Shown: positions 47,615 through 60,089, counted from the stretch's first letter. The stretch is DNA of 64,000 bases from Garcia nutans (GCA_947685225.1 CANTUV010000053.1:2589501-2653500); one strand, 5' to 3'. Translations and numbers: made by a program. The notes: generated by a model from the sequence alone, not told the origin.

Positions 47615-50311
47615 TGTAACACCCCTATATCCCGTATACGTACCAAGCATTCTTAAACGATCGTAATATACGTATACTGAATATAGAAAATGCCACAGTT
47701 TTAAAATAATACACAACAAATATCTTTGTAAATAAGTGAAACCAATCTCAAACATTTTAAAAGAAATCCAAAAGACACCATATATAAAAACATTTATTAA
47801 TTCACAGCGGAAGTTATTACAAATATGTTATAAATCAAAGATTACAAAACATAGAATATATATACATGATTGGCAGCTCTTCTCTGATCTTTAAGTCCCA
47901 AAAGAAAATCCTCAATGTCTAGTCTCACTTGGTCTCGAGGAGCCTTCAGGTTCAACTCTGTCACCTGCACGATCAAACACTATTGCGCTAAGCCAACGGC
48001 TTAGTAGTACAAAATATGCTAGCATTATGCTTTAGTGCAATGTAATGTCACACATTTTATTAATAAATCAATATCATAGATGGAAGGCTAACAACATACC
48101 TATATATTTCATAAAGTACACATATATAAACATATCACATTTCAACATCCTTCCATATAATTCATTAGTCAATCATTTTACCATTCATAAATCACATTAA
48201 ACAAAGACAAGCATGGGCCCAAAACACACTAATATACCATTCAATTTTCAGAGTAGATGTTTTGGTTCAATCATCAGATTTATCATTATCATAAACCCAA
48301 CTAGGCTTCAAGGATTAGGTTCAACCAAGCTTCAAGGGGAACAAAGCATGCTAAGTCTCAACCCAACTTGGCTTCAAGAACCAACCCAACCTAGCTTCAA
48401 GGGTTGTAACATCTCAATTAGGCTTCAAGGACTAGATCCAACCAAGCTTCAAGGGGAGTAAAACATGTTAAACTTCTACCCAACTTGGCTTCAAGGATCA
48501 AGCCCAACCTAACTTCAAGAGAGTGTTACTATCATTAGGCATGCCACAAACAACAAACTCTGATAATTGAATAACACATTAGTCACACAATTCATTTATT
48601 ATTTCATTCTCAATTCTCATCATCAATTAGGCAAACATGCCTTATTTCTTTCAATTGAATCATCATAGCCAATCACAATGGTTTCACATCACATTTGAGT
48701 TATCATAGCCAATCACAATGGCCTCATTGATATAACATTTCAAAGTACATTATTCATATAACACATTACCATTCACAAGATTCACAATGCATAAAACATA
48801 ACATTGTTCATATTGTATCATATGCATCATCATTATAATACTTAACACTTTAGATTATTCATTGATTTATAAACTTCCACATACATTTGTATGGATCATT
48901 CTTTGTTTTAAAAGTGTTTAGAGTGTTTACTTTTAGGGTTAGTTACAAAAAGATCTTTGAAGAATCAAAACAATGTAAGAAAAGTAAGAAACAATCACAG
49001 TAGCTAACACACTCAAGGGACACGGCCAAGCTTGTGGCCGTGTCTCTCAATTCAAGCTTCAACACGGCCAAGACTCCCCTAGCTTGGTCGTGTCTCCCTT
49101 AAATCCAAAGAAACCAAAATGAAAGAAATCAGGCAGTAGCAAACACAGTCAAGGGACATGGCCAAGCCAGTGGCCGTGTCTCTCCAAAATTGATCCAACA
49201 CGGCCAAATTTCCTTAAACTTGGCCGTGTCTCCCAAAAATCTTTAGTCTTGCCCGTGTCTCTTCTTAGTTTGGCCGTGTCTCTCATGGCTAAAGGTTTTA
49301 AACAAAGCCAAATCTCCTTTAGTTGAATTATATCACATTGTACACCACATAACCTTATTCAAATGGACATAATCAACATCATTAACCCTTACTTTACATG
49401 CTCATCACAATATTCACATTACTAATATACATTAACAATACATTTGATTCCTTAACACATTTACAAACAAGTGTGTGTTAAGTTTAAACATCATATGAAC
49501 ATATACAACAATATAGTTTGTACTTACCTTAAGCACCACTTATACAACTCTAAACACTTTCTTTTTCCAAGAATTCTTCACTTCTCAAATTAGGGAAAAA
49601 GCCTTCTTTCAAAACCTAATTCAACATAAAACAATACAATTTATCACTTACCACTTCAAAACCCTAAAACCAACATCACTCTTATTCTTTTAATATCAAC
49701 ATCCACTTAACTTATCATCTTCAAACCAAAACCAACACCATAGTTAATTGAATCAATTATATTCCATCATATAACCATCAACACAACCTTACTATCAAAA
49801 TCACACTCAAGCTTACAAACAACTCAAAATAACAAAAGAAATCAAGAGAAAGAACTTACCAAAATAATAAAACTTCTTGAATTTCCACTTAATTCCTTGA
49901 AAACTCCTTCAATATGCTCTTAGAATTCAAAACCTTTCTCTTGCTCTCTTGTCTTAAGAATGGCCGGCCACCACTTGAAAAGAAAAGAAAATGAAGAAAC
50001 AAAGTCAACTTTCTCTTCTCTTTAAACCTCCACCATGCAATTTCAAAAGAAAATTACCTAAATGCCCTCTTTAACATAATTAAACTTCCTTTCATATAGC
50101 ATGCCCTTTTGTAATTTCACCACTAACCAAATAAATATCTTCATCCCTTGACTCTCCATTTTGACTTATGTATATGTTATTTATACAAACATATATACAA
50201 CATATACATTCCATTAACACAATCATTTCCTTTGCAACAACATATATACATTTAATTCAAATCAAACAACAATTGTATTAAAACTTCTAGGGCATACCTT
50301 GGGATATTACA
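47615..50311 (-). mobile_element. Tekay-like solo LTR in the DUF7745-like gene
   Basis: This 2697-base LTR is flanked by exact TCAGT duplications (47610-47614 and 50312-50316). In sense (minus) it starts TGTAATATCCCAAGG at 50311 and ends ATAGGGGTGTTACA at 47615. It carries GGCCGGCC at 49962, CACGGCC palindromes at 49018-49285, GGCTTCAAG repeats at 48296-48525 and the GCTTAG...GCGCAATAG motif near 47988-48010. It is the only complete copy of its family in the window besides 14285-16862 and the best reference for the broken copies at 1-4210. Confidence 0.93.
49018..49285. repeat. Palindromic CACGGCC / GGCCGTG block
   Basis: GGACACGGCCAAGCTTGTGG followed by CCGTGTCTCTC, then further half-sites GGCCGTGTC at 49172, 49223 and 49273. 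It is equivalent to the block at 1634-1925. Confidence 0.8.
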
Positions 50312-50316
50312 TCAGT

Positions 50317-50640
50317 TGTTATACCCCGACCTATCTCTGTCATTAATATTAGCATTGTCCAACCCAAAGTGATCTTATCTGAATGCATGGAGGGACATGG
50401 AGTCCTAGTCTCTTGAGTTGTCTTAAGAGTTTATGGCCTCTCCGACCAATTCAGGTGGATATCGACCCTATTTAAGTTGAAAACAATCGTAAAAGTTCTT
50501 CTAAATATCATGAATGGGCTCATTCTTTGACGGATGAGCTATGAGCTAGGCACATATCTTATTAATACCATGGATGTCTTATCTTTTTTCTTTTATCTTC
50601 TCTCATTTGCCTTTTACTTTACCCTTGATATGATTTCCAT
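50317..50640 (+). pseudogene. DUF7745-like gene, part 4 (end)
   Basis: Coding-like sequence resumes after the solo LTR. Near 50440-50530 it reads RPIQVDIDPI, stop, then VENNRKSSSKYHEWAHSLTD, like the basic W-containing C-terminal segment of the family. The gene seems to end soon after, and AATAAA at 50662 could be its polyadenylation signal. Bases 50484-50620 are the segment also found inside the Athila gag. The gene ends tail-to-tail with the Tat integrase on the minus strand. Confidence 0.5.
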
Positions 50641-50829
50641 TCTACTTATGTAATAAAGAGAGAAGAATCAATAATACTTTATTATTTAATGAAATTCATG
50701 ATTTAATTAAATTGTTTTAATGTTCGCCCTTAAAGCATCAATACATCTAATGATTATGCCATGCTCTTTACTAAATATTAATTATGCATTAAAACAAATG
50801 AATTCAATCTTAACTACAAATTACACATA

Positions 50830-51892
50830 GTATTTTCTGAGTTTATCAATATTTACAAGCTCTTGGAATTTATTCTCCTCCATATTAGATTATCATGTTG
50901 CTCCATTTTTCATCAATCTTTTAACCACAAATGGGCCTTCCCAATTGGACTTGAACTTTCCTCTTGGATCAATTGTCCCAGGCTTGAGTTGTTTTAAGAC
51001 TAAGTCCCCTTCACAAATTTGATGTGGCTTAACTTTCTTGTGAAATGTCTAAGTCATTCTTCTTTGATACACTTGATTGTGATACAAGGCCTGATACCTT
51101 TCTTCATCTAGTAAAGCTAGTTGCTCATACCTTTCTCTAACCCAATCAGCTTTAGGAATTTTAGCTTCCAATATTACCCTTGATGATTTTACTTGAATTT
51201 TAATAGGCAACACAACTTCAAATCCATAAACTAAAGAATATAAAATGGCTCCTATGGAAGTTCTGATTGAAGTATAGTATCCCCATAAAGCAAAGGGCAA
51301 TTTATCAACTCCTTCCCTACTGTTTTGAACAAACTTAGCCATAATCTTCTTCAAACTCTTATTTGCAGCCTCAATGGCTCCATTCTCCTACATATGGAGA
51401 AGATTTATAATGTTGGATACCATGTTTTATAAAAAAAAATGCCCTTTTTTCTGCTTGGAATTATACTACATTATCTATTACCACATGATGGTGCATCCCA
51501 TATTTACAAATGAGCTGCCTTGCAATAATTCCCCTTGTTTTCTACTTACAATTGTGCTCCATTATCTATTGCCACATGATGGCCTACCTCATATCTATAA
51601 ATGAGTTGCCTTTTAATAAACTTACTCATATGCTTTGCCCCCAGTTTATTAAAAGACTGTGCTTCCACTCATTAACAGAAATAATCAATAGCCACAATGA
51701 CATATCTATGCCCATTTGATAATGCTAATTTGATTTCTCCAATGACATATATTCCTTAATCAGTAAATGGCTAAGGAAACAAGAGGGCTTTCAATTTTGA
51801 TGGTAGCAAATGACTGACATTAGCATGAATCTGGAAGTTATGGCATTTTTTTAATAAAACTTTGACAGTTGACCTCTATTATTAGCCAAATG
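50830..51892 (-). pseudogene. Tat/Ogre-type integrase fragment
   Basis: On the minus strand the frame enters in the zinc-binding part (VLLKKCHNFQIHANVSH near 51860-51810). It then gives GEIKLALSNGHRYVIVAIDY (51745-51690), the start of the catalytic core. After stops it continues FALWGYYTSIRTSIGAILYS and VVLPIKIQVKSSRVILEAK (51300-51170), the typical Tat/Ogre late core, and QICEGDLVLKQLKPGTIDPR with FKSNWEGPFVV (51035-50920), the GPF module. Everything upstream is cut off at 51893 by a Tat-type LTR. The frame ends near 50830. It lies tail-to-tail with the DUF7745-like gene, an arrangement known for Tat elements with antisense extra genes. Confidence 0.8.
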
Positions 51893-52224
51893 TGAGTAGG
51901 GATTTTCGTCTTCAATTTCAGTGGAATGGTTCTTACGATTTCAGCACTATTAGGCTATGGGCCTTAAAGAACACGGGTCTAAGCCCGGAGAATTGGATTT
52001 GTCACTTGGACGGGCTGGGAAAGAAATAGAAGGGGTAGAAGACTCGATTCCTAAGAAATCCCCAACCCCCTACTGGGTTTAAAAAGTTGGGTACACATGG
52101 GGAATATGAGAAGTGACCCAGCACCCCCATAACATCCGGTTCATTGAAACCAATCTCCTTTTCAAGTCTAAATATTATTAAAATTTTACAATATTACAAT
52201 ATTATTCATATTGCATGCAATTAC
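51893..52224 (-). mobile_element. Tat-type LTR 3' part, minus, cut by the next element
   Basis: Its minus-strand reading parallels 53650-53950 block by block and ends GACGAAAATCCCTACTCA at 51893. It begins abruptly at 52224 where another element of the same family is inserted. It sits directly in integrase coding sequence, so it is a later insertion, probably a solo LTR whose other half lies right of the window. AAATG (51888-51892) would be its target copy. Confidence 0.7.
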
Positions 52225-52622
52225 TGTAGACCCTTAATTTTGGCTCTATTTAGTTCAGTCCCAATTAGAAAGGGCTATGCCAAATCCAAGAAAGCTTAAA
52301 ATAAGACTGGTTCAATTTTAAAGAACTTAAAATTAGTCTGGTTTAATTTTAAAAGCCTAAATTAAGTCCGATCTAATTTTAAAAGGCAAACTGAGCCTAA
52401 AAATTAAAAGCCATGACGAATTGGCCTAGCCAATTCACCATGAGCTATTGGCCAAGGCCAATGCACCATGATCTAGAATTGGCCTTGGCTGATTCACCAT
52501 GAGTCCTTAGTCTAGCTAAAATTCAAGCTTAATTGCATTTAGAGTTCTAATAGGGCATGGATAAGTAGTTTTAGTCTTTGAACCGAGCAAGGATTATTAA
52601 AGGGGTTGCCCTAATCTGTGTT

Positions 52623-52630
52623 TATAAATA
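52623..52630 (+). promoter_or_regulatory. Tat-type LTR TATA box
   Basis: TATAAATA in the context GTGTTTATAAATACAAAAG. The same motif is at 63319-63326 in the 3' LTR. Confidence 0.65.
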
Positions 52631-53094
52631 CAAAAGTCTGAAGCCAGAAAAGGGGTTGTCACAGTTAGTAATTAAACAAAATTAAGGAGAAGCGAATCTT
52701 GCAAACACAAAACATGGAGACAGAAAGAAAAAACATCAAAAGAGGCAGAAGCTTAAACACAAGTGATCCTCAGATCATTCAAGCATCAACCAATAATTTA
52801 ATTTGATCTAGACTTCCTAACCTTCGAATAGTTAAGCCTGGTTTAATAAATCCTACTTGGTGGAGCCAACAAATGAAAGTACAATTTATTGACTTATCTT
52901 AATTGAATTTAATCAAATCATCTCCATTTTATGATATGGATAGAATTTATTTATTTAATTTAGAAATCTCATCCAATAACCATAATTTTAGAGGTTTCAT
53001 CCAGTAGCCATAATCTTAGGATTAGTTGATGATTTAAACCATAATTTTGCACCGAACCTTTGATTTAGGATTGAAACTCAGTTCATATGCTGAA

Positions 53095-53215
53095 AACCCT
53101 AATTTACATCCAAAAGCCCTAATTTGATTAGGTTAATTCCCAAAATCCTAATCTATAAACCCTAATTCCATGAACCCTAATCCAAAACCCTAATTCCATA
53201 AACCTTAATCCATGA
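53095..53215. repeat. AACCCTAA (telomere-like) boxes in the LTR
   Basis: At least seven copies of AACCCTAAT or close variants are spaced by about 10-20 bases. The 3' LTR repeats this at 63735-63855. CCCTAAA is the plant telomere unit, but the spacing here is irregular, so this is not a true telomere array. Confidence 0.75.
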
Positions 53216-53953
53216 CCTTAATCCCTTAGATTTAACCCTACTTTGCATGTTTTAATCTCAATTTGTATCTTCACACGTTAATCTTGATTATTTGATTTAT
53301 TATATGTTTTATGATGGATAATGCACTTTGATTATTTTATTGCTTATTTTATTTAATCAAATTATGTTTATTGGTTGTTTGACCTTTTAGATGATATAAA
53401 AGGCATATTTTCGCTTCGTGGGTGTCTTATTTATTTTTTATGTAATTTAATTTATTTTTATCGACTTTAAGACTTTGTAAAGGACATATTTTCACCTTAT
53501 GGTGGGTGTCTTATTTCATTTATTCTTGTGGATTTTGGACATTGTAAGGACATGTTTCCATCCTCACATGGGTGCCCATTTTGATTTATTTATTTAAATT
53601 AATAATATGATGAATTTTTTTTTAATTGTATGTAATACAAATATTGTTATAATGATATAAGAATTTAATAATATTTAGACCTAAAAAGGAGACCAATTGC
53701 AATGAACCGGGCGTTATAGGGGTGTTGGGTCATTCTCACCTTTCCCATGTGTACCCAATATTTTGAACCCAAGTAGAGGGATGGGGATTCCTTAGAAATC
53801 GAGTCATCCACTCATTTCTATTTTTCTGGCCCATTCGGGTGGCTCCAAAATTCTCCGAGTTTAGGCCCATGTTCTCTAAGGCCCTGAGCCTAACAGTGCC
53901 ACAGCCGCAAGAACTATTCCAATGAGAGTGGGGGCGAAAATCTCCGCTCATAG

Positions 53954-53972
53954 TGACGACTCCACTGGGGAT
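53954..53972 (+). other. Primer binding site, Tat/Ogre type
   Basis: TGACGACTCCACTGGGGAT starts three bases after the LTR end. Tat/Ogre elements typically have TGGCGACTCC...GGGGA here, so one base differs near the start. Confidence 0.75.
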
Positions 53973-55200
53973 AAGAAAAGTTAATTTTGTTGGTCTTTAT
54001 TTTATTTTATTCTTTATTATTATGGTATTATTTATTGTATCATTTAGATTGCATTATGTGTGTGAGTTAGGATGCCCTGTGGAACTCGTGTTGTGTGTAT
54101 GTAAGTAATATCATACTTTCATTCAAGGTATAAAGATCGAGCATTGCATAATCACTCATAGGCTTATACCTTTTGGTATATACATGCTATGGAAGCCTAA
54201 GCTTTTCACCTCAAAGACTAAAGGCCATGTAGTTGGCCTAGTTATTTTCTCTTAGGTTTACCCTAATTGCTTGTTGTTTGACTATGATTGACATGTTTTG
54301 GCCCAAGTAATGGCCCATTTGGTTTGTCCTTTTCTAATATGATCTAATTATGGCAAAAACCAAAAAATCATTTTATGGCCCAAAATTCTTTTAAATCCAA
54401 ATCTAAAATCATTTTAAAAGCTTTTTTCAACAAAGATGGGTCAAAAAAAAATTAATTTTCTACCTTATGGCTCAAACACGAAGCCCAAAATTAATTTTTA
54501 AAATTTTTTGCATTAGGCTACAAAATATTTTCAAAGGAATAACCCAAAATCATTTTTGCACTTCATGGCCTGTCTATCAAAATCAAGCCTTCATTGGGCT
54601 TTGAAAATCAAAACCTTTTTATAATGAGACAATTTTTTTTTTGAAATAGGCTTTCCATTAGTTAGATCAATTATGGAATATTAAAATTAATTGTGGGCCT
54701 TATTTTTACTAAGACATGTTAATTATGGGCTTATGTGTGGCATAAACTATTAGTTGCTCTTTCCAAATTGTAAGAAACCTAATTATGATAAGCCCATTAA
54801 TCAGATATTAATCCAACATGCAGCCGAAATGCTACTGAATTTCAGTAAGAAAAAGGATTAATACTTAATTAATGAGATATATCCTAATCTGATTTCAACA
54901 TTTGGAAATATAATTAATGGCTAATTCATCTGAATGACTCAAAAATAAAGTAACCCTTGTTGATATCTTTGTTGACCATGACACCTAAGAAAAGAGACTC
55001 GCCACTCATGTGTTGATGATATATCCTGACTTTACTTGTTTGTTTGTTTGCTACATGTGCACACATGCATACATGCATTGTATTACATTTGCATTAATCA
55101 TATCTGGCTTACAAACCTGAAGTACGACAGTTCAAGGGCTTACGACAATGCCACCTATGACTAAGAATCCAATGAGAATTTAGAATTCAGTCGATTTCAC
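53973..55200 (+). other. Leader of the Tat-type element
   Basis: 1.2 kb without a supported gene. AT-rich untranslated leader between primer site and gag, as is usual in Tat elements. Confidence 0.5.
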
Positions 55201-55204
55201 ATCA

Positions 55205-56612
55205 AAAGCAATGGAACCTGAGAAAATTCAAAAGATAGTAAATGATGCCCTCAACTCCAGGATGGAAGAAATGAAGGGGGCCCTAGTTGAGACTGTGAGG
55301 AGTCAACTACTTTAACTATTGGAGGATAATAATGCTAAAGCATATGCTAGTAACAAGAAGCCAAAAGATAAGGGAAAGGCTAAGATAGTAGAAGTGGCCT
55401 CTGATGAAGACAAGGAAGTTGTGGATGATGATGACTGGGACCACTACTTTCAAGACCCTCAAGAAAAGAAGAAAGAAAAGAAGGTTGTGGAGAAGATTGA
55501 AACTGCTAATGTAGAAAAATTAATTGTTGATTTGGAGAAGAAGTTTTAGAAGAAGCTTAAAGTTGAGGAGGTGTCAGAGGTAGAAAAGCTATTTGAGCAA
55601 GGTGAAGAGGTTCCTTACAAGTTCAAGCTGCCTTCTTTTACTAAATTTGATGGAACTAGGAATCTCCATCTGCATGTCAAGCAATACATCACTGCCATAC
55701 AATCTGCTAGAGCTACTAAGGCTCAAACTTTGAGGTATTTCATGTTGTCATTAGATCTTGTTGTGCAAAACTGATTCAACACCTTAGAGGAAAGTACTCA
55801 AAAGAACTGAGATTTACTGTACAAAGCCTTCATCTAGCAGTATGGGTATAATGTTGAATTGGAAGTGACTCTAATGGAGGTAGAATCAATTAAGAAAAAG
55901 TAAAATGAGAACTTTGTTGACTATGTGAAGAGAAGGAGAAACAAGGCGACACTTCTTAAGAAGAGGTCAGATGAGTCTAATCACATTAGGATTATAGTGA
56001 GAGGTGTCTTACCTAATCTTTGTGACCGAATGTCCCATACTCTTATCAAGGAATTCAATAACCTTGTCCAGCTGGATTGCAAATAGAAGAATGCGAATGA
56101 GAGAAGAACCATTTTGCTGGGAGAAAGAATGAGAAGGGGAGTTACCAGTCTAGCAATCAAGGTACACAGAAGGTAGTGGATGTCAATGCAACTGGTCAAG
56201 GGAACAGAAGACAATTTTTATATCTAAGAAGACCTCTATCTTGGGTTTTTAATAAGTTGAAAAAGAAAGGGTTGTTATAACCACTAGCCTCGTGATTTCT
56301 GCCAAATCCACCACCACCAAACTTTGATGCTAAGGCCTTCTGCCAATTTCATCAGCTACAAGGACATGAAATACATAATTACATGCAGTTAAGATATGAG
56401 ATCCAAAATATGATTGACAATGAGAAGTTGTCTGAGCCTTCAAACCTAGCATGAAGGATAATCCTTTACCTAAGTTTGGCATAGTACCTCCACCAGCAAC
56501 CTTCATGATAGGAGGAGGATTAAAGGAAGATTTTGTTTTATCCTTTTTTCAATATAAGAGTGTAGAAGATGTGAAGAGAGAAGAGACTCAACTCAATGAA
56601 CTTCCCTTGGCT
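55205..56612 (+). pseudogene. Tat-type gag, broken
   Basis: The reading starts around EPEKIQKIVNDALNSRMEEM (near 55216), has a TAA at 55314-55316, then LLEDNNAKAYASNKKPKDK and an acidic stretch to 55549. A second block (55571-55774) gives KFKLPSFTKFDGTRNLHLHV and ATKAQTLRYFMLSLDLVVQN, the core fold start of Tat gag. After a stop it continues through EVTLMEVESIKKK, ENFVDYVKRRRNKATLL and IRIIVRGVLPNLCDRMSHTL (to about 56065). The end (NELPLA, stop at about 56611) is close to where pol should begin, but no protease or polymerase motifs follow. Gag would package the RNA; this copy is dead. No zinc knuckle is recognisable. Confidence 0.75.
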
Positions 56613-58730
56613 TGATTAACACTCGTCTTATTTTCTTTCTTATTTCTTTAAAACAATTATGTTTTTTATATTAAGACTGTTTAAATAAATTACTTTTGCT
56701 GCATTTATAATTTGTTGGTTTTTGATATTCTGGTGCTCAACCAATGACAAATATAGCCTAATATTCATAAATTAGTGTATCTATACATCATGATCTGAAT
56801 GACTTTACTAGTTGAGGGAATTATTCTATAGTATTGAACTATGTATGCTTACTTAGAGAGGGCTTCTATATAATTACCTATGTCTAGGTTCTACTCAGTC
56901 TTAGAATATGCTTTAACAAACTTTCAAGGTGAAATTGAACTTTGTTTGTTTAAGAGGGAGATGATCTAAGCATTGTTTGGTGAGCCAACAACTAGTAATC
57001 CACTCTATTAATATCAATTCTTAGTTTTTCTTTTTAAGCCTTCATGAGATTTTAGCTTACTTTTTATTGGATTGAAAACCTTGATAACTTACCCTGAGAT
57101 AGTGTGACAATTATGACAAGTTTGATAATCATTGAGCCACCAAGAAGTAAGAAGATTGAAGGAAAAGATGCTTATTCAAGACCATACGGATAGTTGAAGT
57201 TTACCTGAACTAGACATTATATCTCATATATATTTCATCATTAAGATGGTATAAAAATAAATCCATCCTCATTAAAGTAGACTCTTGCTACTCCATAGTC
57301 AGAAGCATGAGATGGTACAGATAAGACAACTCTCTTAGGGGCTAGGACACACAAAAAGAAAAGAAAGAAAAAAAAAAGAAAAGAGAGAAAAAGAAGAAAG
57401 AAGGGAGAAAAGAAAAAAGAGAAGAGAGAAAATGGGTCTTGAGTTTGTGCAAAACCAAAATGAAAAGATGAAGATTATCCTAATCAGATCTAAATTTCTT
57501 CCAAGGAGATGGAAGAAAATTAAAGTCTATCTTTTCATGATGCAAGATAACAAGATGCCCAAAGTTTAATATTGCTCCCAACTGTCTATGGTTCAAATAG
57601 AAAGTTTACAGTGTGAAGATCTGTTAGCAGTGTCACATCAACTCCAATTTACCTTTGCTTAATCCATATCCCTTACAGACCCCATTTCAAACCTATTAAA
57701 GACTAGTTGATCTCTCTTGGCAGGTGGAGTCTATTAGTAGAGATTGTTTCAATAAGTATGCATATGAGATAAACAATATTTAAACTTAATGAGACCTTTC
57801 GCCAAGTAATATGTATGAACCTATCTGAAGTGCAACAGCTCTTACTCGAGTGGAAATTATTCCCAAATTTAGTATGATTACTAGGTTTATGTGTTATAGA
57901 TGTGTTAATTTGAAAAACCAAGTCCTGAGGTATAGTGGCACTAATTTGGCAAAGCCAACATTTTATTTCAGTAAAAAATTAATTAAAAAAAGACAGTTGG
58001 AAAAGTCAAAGCTAATTTTATTTTTATTACATGTCATTAAATATAATACAAGTCATTTATAACATCATTGAGATGGAGGAGGTGGTCTATAATCAAATAG
58101 CGCTCTCATGAAATCATCACCTGAAGGCGTAAGAGGAACGTTATTTGTCCAAGATCCACTTGATGAAGGAGCACTGAGATCTCTATAGCCCTAGAATTCA
58201 TCCTTGAAGAAGTAGCCTTCTGAAAGAAAAAGGAGGCAAGTCTTGATCATGGTCATCGACCTGGAGTCCTCTTGACAAAGAAGCAACACTTGTGTCTTTA
58301 AATCCCTGGAACAGAAAGTCCTAAAAGCTCTATTCTGACTGACGCTATAAATCTTGGACATGAGCAGTATCTTAACGGCTGGCATCCAACTCTCGATGAC
58401 TGGCGGCTAACTCCTCTTACAACTTCTTATTTTATTCCTTAAGCATTTTCTATGAACCAAAAAAGGAAAAAGGTAAAGACATACATAACCATGCATACAT
58501 ACAACATAAATAAATATTAAAATAGGACTGCAGACCAAGTAATTCAAATTGAAGCCCTAAGGATAAAAGGGCATATCAGGATGAGGAGGTGGAACAAAAG
58601 GAGGAGCAAATGGAGAAAATTGATGTTGAAAGGAGTAGCATATGATGGCCCGGTTTCATGATCAAATGAACCAATAACCTACAATGATCATAGAAGAAAG
58701 TCAAACATAATTAAGAAGAAGCAATTATGA
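56613..58730. other. Spacer where pol would be expected
   Basis: None of the six frames shows protease, reverse transcriptase, RNase H or integrase motifs. A purine tract (57352-57435) is low complexity. The small frames at 57703-58062 and 58191-58385 are not supported as genes, although 58100-58450 could hold 3' sequences of the antisense PMD transcript. Confidence 0.55.
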
Positions 58731-58789
58731 TAGCAAAATGTTAAGAATTCACTTGAGAGGTGCCATCCCTAGAGTCACCAAGAGAATGG

Positions 58790-58910
58790 GAAGAAGACTC
58801 TCTTTCCTCTTTCTCCTCTTCTTCTTCATCTTCATCTTCATCCTCCTCTTCTTCATCTTCCACCTCCTCTTCTTCTTCTTCCTCCTCTTCTTCTTCAAGA
58901 AGCCCTCGAA
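58790..58910 (-). repeat. GAA/GAG-rich acidic-tail coding run
   Basis: On the minus strand this is a run of glutamate and aspartate codons (at least eleven Glu in a row). The opposite strand gives a misleading Phe/Leu-rich frame. Confidence 0.7.
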
Positions 58911-60089
58911 CACCAGCATGAGACACTTCAAAATTAAGAAATCATTCCTGAATAAATTGAACATATGATTCAGCTGGTGAGAATAATAAAGTCTCTATAT
59001 TATACCCATTCTGAGCATGTCTCTAAGAATCCTCCAGCATGGACATGCTGTTCAAAGTATAGTCTAGAATGTTTATAGGTATCCTCTGCTGCTCAGGGCC
59101 GAGAAACCAGTTATACACTCTTTCACCGAGGAACCAGCCACTAGAAATTGGCCCGGTGGCGGGAGTTTTGTAGAGGTAGTGTCGTATTCATGATGGGTCC
59201 AGTTGGCCCTCTCATTCACCTTCCACCAAGCAATATCCGCCTACAAAATTACAAAAAAAAAAAGAGAGGTAAGTTGATTCTTTACAAATTTCAATAATAC
59301 CAATAATTTTCTTTTTTACCTTGTCCCAGGTTAGGTGACTTAAATGATAATGATGGGAGTACACATAATGGGTACCGTCCACTGGTGTCCGACTCAACAG
59401 CCAGAAGTTTAGTTTCAGGTATCCAATCATTTCTCTAGAAATACCAGGCACCCTCACAAGGTGATGCTCATGTGCCCACACCTAAGAAGACAATCAAGGC
59501 CAACATCCTGAAAATTTATTTCTTGAAAAATTAAAAAGGGTAAGGGTCGATAATACCTTGGAAATGACCATGAAGTAGGTACATGATCTTTTCTTTTGGC
59601 ATAACTTATCGAATCTCAGATACATACAAGAAAGGGTAGCCTCCCCCCAGTTGTAAAGTGGCATAAGATCTAGGTCATCAGGGCACATAACACCGATAAA
59701 TGAATGGCAACCTCTCACAAGATGCTAGACCCTAGCAGATAGAACAAGAACTCTCTAGTGTATTGTTTTGCTCTTTCATCATGTATTAGCCGGGTGTAAT
59801 TCATCCAATACTCTTGAATTGGTTCTAACTTTATCTTGAATGGTCTTTTCAAATGAGATTTCATGCCTATCAATTGTCGAATTTCATAGCATGTTAAGAT
59901 GTTATTCGTAAAAAGGACTAGGATCCCATCACATCGGATGCCTGTAAAGGCAAAAAAATCAACCAAGCCAATCGACATCTCCCCCACCAGTAAATGAAAA
60001 ATGTGGGATGTATCTATCCACCATTCTGCTAGCGCTTGGATCACGTATCTATCAATTTGAAACCCTTACGATGGTAATTGCAAAACAAA

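Larger units (their letters stand above)
52225..53950 (+). repeat. Tat-type 5' LTR
   Basis: 1726 bases from TGTAGACCC to AAAATCTCCGCTCA. It contains a TATA box, AACCCTAA boxes at 53095-53215 and GGACAT...TGGGTG blocks near 53400-53580. Confidence 0.85.

Noticed and set aside
47396..47755. 119-residue minus-strand frame resembling a Tat protease region
   Set aside because: It crosses the solo LTR border at 47615 and the plus strand carries the DUF7745-like reading.
53095..53215. Interstitial telomere
   Set aside because: Boxes are irregularly spaced and occur in both LTRs of one element.
58738..58968. Phe/Leu-rich plus-strand frame resembling a membrane segment
   Set aside because: Opposite strand of the glutamate-rich tail of PMD copy 3.
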